Source: Flavobacteriaceae bacterium
GTDB taxonomy: Bacteria > Bacteroidota > Bacteroidia > Flavobacteriales > Flavobacteriaceae
Direction: 5' to 3'
Length of the DNA stretch: 6,721 nucleotides
NCBI GenBank assembly: GCA_002690085.1
Contig: NZDM01000011.1
Coordinates: 1-6,721, forward strand
Part shown: positions 1 through 4,997 of the stretch, piece after piece
Position numbering within the stretch: the stretch's first letter is position 1
How the letters are laid out: each line of letters starts with the position of its first letter
Program-made: the position numbers and the translations under genes
The notes under the pieces: generated by a model
What the model was told of the DNA's origin: nothing
The model's input: the letters and a program-made list of their open reading frames with translations, nothing else
Database searches by the model: none

Positions 1-491
1 GATACATTTTTCTCCAACTGCCCCATTTGAACCCCACCATAGGCAACAACGGCTTTTTCAGCAGCATCTAAATCTTCGTTAGAACGGTCCAATCCTTGGT
101 AAAAAATAGAAGCGATTGGGCCTTTTGTGTTTCTACAAACTTCTTTTGCTGACTCCACGCCACCTGAAGACAAAGCCTCTTCAACATCTTCAATTAATTT
201 ATTTGAGTTGGTAGTAGAAAGATTTAAAAATATAATTCTTTCAATCGCAATGGCTAAGCCTAAAATCAGACAAAGCAAAACAATTCCCATGAAACCTGGG
301 CCGCCTTCAATAAAACGCTTTTTTAACTCTTGGTGAAACCCTAAGGACTCTACTTCAGAGGCTGCGGCATCGTCCTGTACTGGACTTACAACTGTAGCTA
401 TTGAGGGATTCAAGTTCGTGAATGTACTTGCATAGACACTCCCGAATGCCATTGTCATTGCAACGACTAGAATTGGAAATAATTTTTTCAT
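1..491 (-). CDS. exbB: MotA/TolQ/ExbB family proton channel protein, 5' part only (runs off left edge)
   Basis: This is the inner-membrane proton-channel subunit that, with ExbD, powers TonB-dependent outer-membrane transport. The ATG is at 491 and the frame stays open to base 1, so 163 codons are visible and the C-terminal half is missing. Residues 1-21 form a signal-peptide-like segment (basic MKK, hydrophobic core, then VYA). A low-complexity Ala/acidic stretch follows, and a strong transmembrane helix spans about 66-90 (GFMGIVLLCLILGLAIAIER). The soluble helical part holds KEVCRNTKGPIASIFYQGL (117-134) and ends at MGQLEKNV, which in ExbB/TolQ proteins lies just before the second and third helices. 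A cleavable-looking N-terminal extension is usual in Bacteroidota homologues and absent from E. coli ExbB. Its likely exbD partners would lie beyond the left edge. Family assignment is firm; the choice among ExbB, TolQ and a T9SS-unrelated paralogue is inferred from similarity remembered, not searched. Confidence 0.9.
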   Translation of the reverse strand, partial: MKKLFPILVVAMTMAFGSVYASTFTNLNPSIATVVSPVQDDAAASEVESLGFHQELKKRFIEGGPGFMGIVLLCLILGLAIAIERIIFLNLSTTNSNKLIEDVEEALSSGGVESAKEVCRNTKGPIASIFYQGLDRSNEDLDAAEKAVVAYGGVQMGQLEKNV

Positions 492-569
492 TTTTATAAT
501 CTTAAATTTATATAATGTTTTGTTTGTAAATTTTACTTTGTAACTTATAGGTTGTTAAAGATATAAAAA

Positions 570-600
570 AAAACATATTAGAAAAATATATTTATCCCAA
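570..600 (-). promoter_or_regulatory. Candidate Bacteroidota-type promoter for exbB
   Basis: Read on the minus strand, TTG (600-598) is followed by 20 bases and then TATGTTTT (577-570). This matches the -33 TTG / -7 TAnnTTTG consensus of Bacteroidota except for the last base. Transcription would start near 563, giving a leader of about 70 bases before the exbB ATG at 491. The leader is AT-rich and has no Shine-Dalgarno motif. Pattern match only; AT-rich DNA gives chance hits. Confidence 0.4.
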
Positions 601-670
601 CAATTGTGATTAGTTTTTAATTTATAACCTAAGACTTTTATAGTCATAGTGATAGCTACAAAATTAACAG

Positions 671-681
671 AGACTTAGTCT
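671..681. repeat. Short perfect palindrome AGACT-T-AGTCT upstream of exbB
   Basis: Two 5-base arms surround one central base. The half-site AGACT recurs nearby at 632-636 and 716-720, all on the plus strand. It lies in the 292-base gap between exbB and the small membrane-protein ORF, where no other gene is visible. It could be a regulator's half-site cluster, but the motif is short enough to be chance. Confidence 0.3.
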
Positions 682-718
682 TATTATTTATAGATATGAT
701 TTAAACTCAAAGTTAAGA

Positions 719-744
719 CTTAAATTAAAAGTTTATAATTTAAG
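719..744. repeat. AT-rich inverted repeat, possible weak terminator or operator
   Basis: A perfect 9-bp arm, CTTAAATTA (719-727) and TAATTTAAG (736-744), surrounds an 8-base loop. It lies 40 bases beyond the stop codon of the small membrane-protein ORF. In the minus direction the hairpin is followed at once by a perfect TAnnTTTG match (TAACTTTG, 715-708), but no TTG sits at the expected -33 distance. The stem has only two G-C pairs and no T tract follows it, so it would be a poor intrinsic terminator. An operator over a second exbB promoter is the alternative. Confidence 0.35.
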
Positions 745-783
745 GCTTGATTTAAATAGGTAAATAGTTCGGAATAAAATCTA

Positions 784-930
784 TTACTTAAATACTTTAA
801 TCATAAAGTAAATACCCAAAAAGCTTAAACCTGCAATAAGTAAATATTGAGCATATTGCCAAGACATAAATTTAAATAAAATAGCAAATGAAGTCATCGA
901 AAGTCCTAAATATTTAAGCTTGTTTAACAA
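784..930 (-). CDS. Small hydrophobic membrane protein, 48 aa, resembling the GldL-type N-terminal hairpin
   Basis: On the minus strand a TTG at 930 opens a frame of 48 codons ending in TAA (786-784), followed at once by TAG. No ATG precedes the TTG in frame, because a stop lies 12 bases upstream of it. The first internal ATG is codon 12. The product starts with a basic patch (NKLK, residues 3-6), has a hydrophobic run up to about residue 22, the polar turn SWQYAQ (23-28), a second hydrophobic run (29-44) and a basic end (KVFK). The pattern FKxMxWxxAxxLLIxGL resembles the two-helix N-terminal region of GldL and other small Bacteroidota membrane proteins. It starts 35 bases beyond the tRNA-Ser, probably on the same transcript. 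Amphipathic, membrane-like composition argues for real coding, but the short length and non-ATG start leave open a remnant of a larger gene. Function unknown. Confidence 0.6.
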   Translation of the reverse strand: MLNKLKYLGLSMTSFAILFKFMSWQYAQYLLIAGLSFLGIYFMIKVFK

Positions 931-965
931 ATTAATGTAAGTTTATTTATCAAAATATATATTTG

Positions 966-1053
966 CAGAGAGGAAGGGATTCGAACCCTCGATACGCTTT
1001 TGGCGTATACACACTTTCCAGGCGTGCGCCTTCGACCACTCGGCCACCTCTCT
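966..1053 (-). tRNA. tRNA-Ser (anticodon GGA)
   Basis: An 88-base cloverleaf can be folded by eye. The acceptor arms AGAGAGG and CCTCTCT pair fully and discriminator G73 follows, as usual for serine tRNAs. The D arm is GCC...GGC. The anticodon stem CACGC/GTGTG closes the loop CTGGAAA with anticodon GGA (1019-1017), reading UCU/UCC. A long variable arm (TATACGC/GCGTAT), diagnostic of class II tRNAs, comes next. The T arm GAGGG-TTCGAAT-CCCTT is complete. CCA is not encoded (the genome reads CAA after G73), so the CCA tail must be added enzymatically. The gene lies 63 bases beyond ansA in the same direction. I see no clear promoter of its own in that gap, so processing from the tatD-ansA transcript is possible. 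Confidence 0.97.
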
Positions 1054-1116
1054 ATTTTATTTTTTTAAAGATGTCAAATAAAGAAAAAAATGTTTAATTC
1101 TGAAAGTAAAAATCTC

Positions 1117-2142
1117 TTAATTTTCAGTTAATTCACCTCTTAATGAAGTTTCAAACGCCAATTTAAAATCGAGGTCTTTTAATGTACCTAGTAGATACAT
1201 CATCTTGGTAATCGCGGCCTCAGTGGTCATGTCCTTGGCGGAAATAACCCCAATATCTTGTAATGATTGGCTGGTTTCATATTGCCCCATCTGAACCATG
1301 CCTCCTGAACATTGCGTGGCATTAACAATATAAATGCCTCGAGAAATTGCTTTTTTAAGAAGTGATAAAAACCAAGCAGCTGAAGGGGCATTTCCTGCAC
1401 CATAGGTTTCCAAAACAACCCCTTTGAGGTTAGGAGTTTCCAATATAGAGTTCAAAGTGGAAGCTTGCAGGCCAGGAAATAATTTGATAAGAGCAATATC
1501 TTTACACATATTAGTGTGAATATTTAATCCTTTGCTGGACGGACCTTTAAAAAGCACTTCATGGCGTATGTTTAACTTAACACCAGACGTGACAAGGGGC
1601 GGGAAATTCTTAGATGCAAAAGCTTTAAAATGATCTGAATTGATTTTGGTGGTGCGGTTACCTCTGAACAATTTGTATTCAAAATATAAGCCTACTTCTT
1701 TAATGACAGGCTTATTTTTATCTTGTAAACTGGCCAGCTGAATGGCGGTAATGAGGTTTTCTTTGGCATCTGTACGCAAATCTCCAATGGGAAGCTGAGA
1801 GCCAGTAAAAATCACCGGCTTGTTTAGATTTTCCAACATAAAACTCAAGGCAGAAGCAGAATAACTCATGGTATCACTGCCATGCAGTACCACAAAACCT
1901 TGGTGGCTGTGGAAGTGTCTTTCTATAATATCTGCCAAATACACCCAATGCGCTGGGGTGGTGTTTGAGGAATCAATAGGGTCATCAAAAGAAACTGTTT
2001 CAATTTCACATTGTAAAAGTTTCAGTTCAGGGATGTTTTTAAGCAGGCTATCAAAATCAAAAGGTTGAAGTGTTTCTTTATCTGCTGCTTTGACCATACC
2101 TATGGTCCCGCCTGTATAAATCAATAGTATTTTTGGGTGCAT
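1117..2142 (-). CDS. ansA: Type I (cytoplasmic) L-asparaginase
   Basis: This enzyme hydrolyses L-asparagine to aspartate and ammonia. At 341 residues it has the usual length for the two-domain family, and it has no signal peptide, as expected of the cytoplasmic type I form. Visible active-site elements are TGGTIG (10-15, nucleophile Thr13), DSSN (57-60, substrate binding), HGSDTM (87-92) and RGNRTTK (160-166, with the catalytic-relay Lys166). The second catalytic threonine, within the HGTDT motif of E. coli enzymes, is serine here (Ser89 before Asp90). This keeps a hydroxyl and, as I recall, is common in Bacteroidota homologues. The ATG at 2142 lies 4 bases after the tatD stop, preceded by an A-rich stretch (AACAAA) rather than a Shine-Dalgarno site. 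The spacing implies a tatD-ansA operon. The E. coli type I enzyme is allosteric; whether this one is cannot be read from sequence. Confidence 0.95.
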   Translation of the reverse strand: MHPKILLIYTGGTIGMVKAADKETLQPFDFDSLLKNIPELKLLQCEIETVSFDDPIDSSNTTPAHWVYLADIIERHFHSHQGFVVLHGSDTMSYSASALSFMLENLNKPVIFTGSQLPIGDLRTDAKENLITAIQLASLQDKNKPVIKEVGLYFEYKLFRGNRTTKINSDHFKAFASKNFPPLVTSGVKLNIRHEVLFKGPSSKGLNIHTNMCKDIALIKLFPGLQASTLNSILETPNLKGVVLETYGAGNAPSAAWFLSLLKKAISRGIYIVNATQCSGGMVQMGQYETSQSLQDIGVISAKDMTTEAAITKMMYLLGTLKDLDFKLAFETSLRGELTEN

Positions 2143-2146
2143 TTTG

Positions 2147-2914
2147 TTAGGTTTTAAAAATATCCAAAGCGTTATTGGTTGTAATCTCAGCGATGTCTAG
2201 TTTATCCATTCCGTAAATACCAGCAACCTTGTCAAGTACATTTAACAAATAGGCACTTTCGTTTCGCTTTCCACGATGAGGCACTGGAGATAAATAGGGT
2301 GCATCAGTTTCCAAAACAATATGTGACAAATCAATTTTAGATAAGAATTGATCAATTTTTCCATTTTTAAAGGTTACAACACCTCCAATACCAAGTTTCA
2401 TATTACATGAAATAACACGATAGGCTTGCGCTAAAGTTCCTGTGAAACAATGAAAAATCCCGAATAAGTCATCTGACTTTTCAGCTTCTAAAATTTCAAA
2501 AACTTCATCAAACGCATCACGGCAATGAATAACAATAGGCAATTTGTACTTCTTGGCCAATTGAATTTGAAGACAAAAGGCTTCTTGTTGTTGCTCTAAG
2601 CTAGTATTATCCCAATACAAATCGATTCCAATTTCTCCAATGGCAACAAATTTTCGCTGCTCAAGATTTTCTTTCACATGGGCTAATTCGACTTTGAAGT
2701 CGTGTTTTACACGGGTGGGATGCAACCCCGTCATTAAAAAAACGTGGTTGGGGTATTTCCGCTCCAACGCATACATACTTTCTGTATAACTCGAGTCTAT
2801 GGCCGGTAGATAAAATCTAGAAATTCCAGCTTTCAAAGCTCTTTCAATCATTTGATCACGATCCATGTCAAAAGCTTCGCTATAAAGATGTGTATGGGTG
2901 TCTGTTAAAATCAC
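2147..2914 (-). CDS. tatD: TatD family metal-dependent hydrolase (DNase)
   Basis: This is a TIM-barrel metallohydrolase; E. coli TatD and YcfH relatives act as metal-dependent DNases or exonucleases in DNA turnover and repair. The full metal-site set is present in 255 residues: DTHTHL (5-10, His7 and His9), GEIGID (93-98, Glu94), IHCRD (129-133, His130), FHCFTG (154-159, His155) and ETDAPYL (202-208, Asp204), followed by the family's PHRGKRN (212-218). The start is GTG at 2914. An in-frame TAG at 2929-2927 and no intervening ATG exclude a longer start, and the first residues reach straight into the conserved motif, so no shorter start is possible. It is the first gene of a leftward unit with ansA and diverges from the retropepsin-like gene. 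Despite the name, no link to Tat protein export is implied. Confidence 0.95.
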   Translation of the reverse strand: MILTDTHTHLYSEAFDMDRDQMIERALKAGISRFYLPAIDSSYTESMYALERKYPNHVFLMTGLHPTRVKHDFKVELAHVKENLEQRKFVAIGEIGIDLYWDNTSLEQQQEAFCLQIQLAKKYKLPIVIHCRDAFDEVFEILEAEKSDDLFGIFHCFTGTLAQAYRVISCNMKLGIGGVVTFKNGKIDQFLSKIDLSHIVLETDAPYLSPVPHRGKRNESAYLLNVLDKVAGIYGMDKLDIAEITTNNALDIFKT

Positions 2915-2918
2915 AGTA

Positions 2919-2951
2919 CAAAAATACTATTTTGAATGCTATCTTTGTCAA
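2919..2951 (-). promoter_or_regulatory. Candidate tatD promoter, possibly giving a near-leaderless mRNA
   Basis: On the minus strand, TTG (2951-2949) is followed by 22 bases and then TATTTTTG (2926-2919), a full match to the -7 element TAnnTTTG. The spacer is at the long end of the usual range. Transcription would start at or within a few bases of the GTG at 2914. No other promoter is visible in the 49-bp divergent gap in this direction. Confidence 0.4.
2940..2947 (+). promoter_or_regulatory. -7 element for the retropepsin-like gene
   Basis: TATCTTTG matches the Bacteroidota TAnnTTTG consensus exactly. It lies 16 bases before the TTG start, so the 5' leader would be about 10 bases. No TTG is found at the expected -33 distance, which lowers confidence. 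It overlaps the minus-strand tatD promoter candidate, so the two directions may compete. Confidence 0.35.
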
Positions 2952-2963
2952 AAATAATAAGCC

Positions 2964-3410
2964 TTGAAAAAAAGTACTTCATTAAAAGAGTTTTTAAATC
3001 AAAAGGATTTTTACAAAATTAAATTGCATCTGATTTCTAGTAATCACTATAAAATTGTCGCTAAAATAAACAACACAAAAGGTTGGTTTGTTTTAGATAC
3101 TGGTGCCTCCACAACTTTTGTAGCGCAAACTGCGATTGAAAAATTTAGGCTTGATATTGAACCTCAAAAAATAAAGGCGCATGGTGCTGGACCAGACGAA
3201 ATTGAAACAAATATTTCTAAAAACAACAAACTAAGTATCGGCCAATGGGTGTTTGAAACATGCAACATCGCTTGTATAGATTTAAACCCCATTAATAGAG
3301 CTTTTAAATCGGCTGATTTAGCGGAAGTAGATGGCATCATTGGAGCCGATGTGTTAAAAAAGGGAAATGCAGTAATTGATTACGACAAAAACTATCTATA
3401 TTTAAAATAA
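2964..3410 (+). CDS. Retropepsin-like aspartic protease, single domain
   Basis: This 148-residue protein has the fold signature of retroviral-type aspartic proteases, which act as dimers with one catalytic aspartate per subunit. The catalytic motif is LDTGAST (44-50, Asp45). The hydrophobic-hydrophobic-Gly element typical of the family comes late, as DGIIGADVL (123-131), and is followed by the characteristic close VIDY-KNYLYLK. There is no signal peptide or membrane helix, so a cytoplasmic location is inferred. The start is TTG at 2964: an in-frame TAA lies at 2958-2960 and the N-terminal KKSTSLKEFL resembles the start of other Bacteroidota members that I recall. It is the only plus-strand gene, standing alone between a divergent promoter gap and a bidirectional terminator. 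Substrate and role are unknown. Confidence 0.85.
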   Translation: MKKSTSLKEFLNQKDFYKIKLHLISSNHYKIVAKINNTKGWFVLDTGASTTFVAQTAIEKFRLDIEPQKIKAHGAGPDEIETNISKNNKLSIGQWVFETCNIACIDLNPINRAFKSADLAEVDGIIGADVLKKGNAVIDYDKNYLYLK

Positions 3411-3437
3411 AACATCCCTTAATTAGCGGGATGTTTT
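3409..3437. terminator. Bidirectional intrinsic terminator between convergent genes
   Basis: The perfect 10-bp stem AAAACATCCC (3409-3418) and GGGATGTTTT (3428-3437) encloses a 9-base loop. A/T-rich tracts lie on both sides (AAAATAA before it; TTTTAAAT and a later run of seven T after it), so it can act in both directions. The left arm begins inside the stop codon of the retropepsin-like gene, and the right arm lies 22 bases beyond the tonB stop. Confidence 0.85.
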
Positions 3438-3459
3438 AAATCAAAAGTTTTTTTAAATA

Positions 3460-4176
3460 TTAATCTTGAACTTGGAAAGTAATAGGTAAGGAATAAGGTA
3501 CAATTACCGGCTTACCTCTTTGCCGTCCAGGTTTCATCTTGGGCAACATATTAATCACGCGGGCCGCTTCTTTTTCCAATCTAGGGTGTGGTGCTCTTGA
3601 ACGCACACCTACTACATTTCCGTTTTTGTCAATTTTAAAGATCACACTGATGCGTTGTCTTCCAGATAAACCTAAATCTCCAGCCAAATCGGTATTGAAC
3701 TTGCGTTGAACAAATTTGGCAATTTTATCCGACATGCATTTTCTTTTTTCGGCATTAGAGCCGCGCTCACAGCCTGGATATTCCGGTACGTTTTCAATGA
3801 CTGCAAATGGCACTTCAACATCTTCAACAAACTCTTCGACTTCAATTTCTTCGACCTCTATCTCTTCGTCTTGATCCGTTTCCGTTGATTCAATGACAGT
3901 TTCTTCAACTTCTTCTTCGTCTTCAACGACTTCAATGACTTCTGGAGCCGCTGGAGGAGGAGGTGGTGGAGGTGGTGGGATCACTTGCTCAATGATAGGG
4001 ATTTCTTCTTCCAATTCATTGTCAAGGTTTAACTTGCCAATATCGATATCCGATTTGTCATAGGTTTTCCAGTTTAGCGTAGAATATGTTAAAAATAACA
4101 TCAATGCCAAACCTACAGCGAAATAGATAGATCCATTTCTACTGACGTCTGCTTTTGGATTTTTCTTTGATTCCAT
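3460..4176 (-). CDS. tonB: TonB family energy transducer
   Basis: TonB spans the periplasm and passes ExbB/ExbD proton-motive energy to outer-membrane TonB-dependent receptors. Order of parts in 238 residues: a short cytoplasmic basic N-terminus; one membrane anchor (about 16-33, IYFAVGLALMLFLTYSTL); a nine-proline run (67-75); a strongly acidic Glu/Val-rich linker (about 79-122); and a C-terminal TonB domain (about 123-238). The C-terminal domain holds VPEYPGCE (130-137), a second cysteine in KRKCMSDK (144-151), the VIFKIDKNGNVVGV strand region (178-191), and the closing VPYSLPITFQVQD. The YPGCE...KC pair is typical of Bacteroidota TonB proteins. The acidic linker replaces the Lys-Pro part of E. 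coli TonB. The ATG is at 4176, 44 bases after the vanZ stop. It is probably the last gene of the sprA-gcvH-vanZ-tonB run, though an own promoter in the 44-base gap is not excluded. No exb gene is adjacent; the nearest is the partial exbB at the left edge. Confidence 0.93.
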   Translation of the reverse strand: MESKKNPKADVSRNGSIYFAVGLALMLFLTYSTLNWKTYDKSDIDIGKLNLDNELEEEIPIIEQVIPPPPPPPPPAAPEVIEVVEDEEEVEETVIESTETDQDEEIEVEEIEVEEFVEDVEVPFAVIENVPEYPGCERGSNAEKRKCMSDKIAKFVQRKFNTDLAGDLGLSGRQRISVIFKIDKNGNVVGVRSRAPHPRLEKEAARVINMLPKMKPGRQRGKPVIVPYSLPITFQVQD

Positions 4177-4220
4177 TGGGTTTGTTTCTGCGGGGGTTAA
4201 ATTAAATAAAATTTATAGAA

Positions 4221-4607
4221 CTACATAAATGTTTCTAGTTTTTTAACAATGAGCGGTTTATTTAAGGAAATCAATTTGGCCATAATCAAAATTCCTGCAA
4301 CATTTGCTATAATATCAAAAATATCAAACGCCCTGTAAGATGTAAGATTTGCTTGTAAAAATTCAATTACCGTGCCAAAGACAATAGAAACCAAAATGCT
4401 ATATTTTAAAGTATTTCTTATTTTATAGCTTTCAAACATTAAAAACAATACAAAGCACAACAGCGCATAGGCTGTAAAATGTGTAATTTTATCTTGTAAT
4501 TCTATGCTTAGCTTTGGAACGTCTGTTAAATTTGAAAGGCTCCCAATAATAAGCAGTAACATATAACAGACTCCGGCTGCTGTTAATGTTAGTTTTTTAA
4601 CCACCAA
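4221..4607 (-). CDS. VanZ-like family membrane protein
   Basis: This integral membrane protein has about four helices (about 8-25, 42-58, 68-84, 97-113) in 128 residues. Conserved VanZ-family positions are visible: DKITHFTAY (39-47), G78/E82/Q85 in the IEFLQ region, R92, and DIFDIIANVAG (95-105). VanZ itself gives low-level teicoplanin resistance, but most members are of unknown function and resistance should not be inferred here. The start is TTG at 4607, immediately after an in-frame TAA, or GTG at 4604. Either overlaps the end of gcvH (by 11 or 8 bases), implying translational coupling. I prefer neither strongly; GTG gives the more usual short basic N-terminus MVKKL. Confidence 0.85.
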   Translation of the reverse strand: MVVKKLTLTAAGVCYMLLLIIGSLSNLTDVPKLSIELQDKITHFTAYALLCFVLFLMFESYKIRNTLKYSILVSIVFGTVIEFLQANLTSYRAFDIFDIIANVAGILIMAKLISLNKPLIVKKLETFM

Positions 4608-4977
4608 TTAAAGTCTTATATTCTGAAGCATCTAAAAGGCTTTCAATTTCCGATAAATCTTCACACCTGACTTTAACCATCCAACCGGACCCATAAGGAT
4701 CTTCATTGACTTGCTCTGGAGCATCTTCAAGCGCCTCGTTGAATTCAATAATTTCTCCAGACACTGGCAGGAACAAATCCGAAACTGTTTTAACCGCTTC
4801 AACCGTTCCAAAAATGGCTTCTGCTTCAAGGGTTTCGTCTAATGTGTCGACTTCTACATAAACAATATCACCCAATTCACTTTGAGCAAAATCTGTAATG
4901 CCAATGGTGACGATTTCGCCATCAATACGAATCCATTCGTGGTCTTTTGTGTATTTTAATTCTTCTGGTATATTCAT
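4597..4977 (-). CDS. gcvH: Glycine cleavage system H protein
   Basis: This lipoyl carrier protein shuttles the aminomethyl group between the P, T and L proteins of the glycine cleavage complex in the cytoplasm. It has 126 residues, the normal length. Markers are the N-terminal YTKDHEWI (9-16), GITDFAQSELGDIVYV (26-41), and the lipoyl site FGTVEAVKTVSDL (57-69) with Lys63 as the lipoylated residue. The downstream PVSGEI turn (71-76) and DPYGSGWM (93-100) are also intact. The ATG at 4977 starts 20 bases after the sprA stop. No gcvP, gcvT or lipoylation gene is in the window. The neighbourhood is secretion and envelope genes, an arrangement I recall from other flavobacteria. Confidence 0.96.
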   Translation of the reverse strand: MNIPEELKYTKDHEWIRIDGEIVTIGITDFAQSELGDIVYVEVDTLDETLEAEAIFGTVEAVKTVSDLFLPVSGEIIEFNEALEDAPEQVNEDPYGSGWMVKVRCEDLSEIESLLDASEYKTLIGG

Positions 4978-4997
4978 TTTTTTGTTTGTATTTAAAA

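Noticed and set aside
127..336. Plus-strand 69-codon ORF antisense to exbB
   Set aside because: It lies wholly within the exbB coding region, whose frame encodes clear family motifs. The antisense product has no recognisable features.
633..645. Small GACT...AGTC hairpin
   Set aside because: A 4-bp stem in AT-rich DNA is expected by chance and has no terminator features.
1868..2068. Plus-strand ORF antisense to ansA
   Set aside because: It is opposite the conserved HGSDTM and DSSN region of asparaginase; its open frame follows from the codon pattern of the real gene.
3706..3888. Plus-strand ORF antisense to tonB, rich in Phe and Asn
   Set aside because: Its composition mirrors the acidic Glu-rich codons on the other strand, and no domain is visible.
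3952..3980. GGA/GGT tandem repeat
   Set aside because: It is simply the antisense of the poly-proline codons in tonB, not a separate repeat element.
4221..4607. Glycopeptide resistance gene
   Set aside because: VanZ-family membership is clear, but no vanA/vanH/vanX or regulator genes are present and most family members are not resistance genes.
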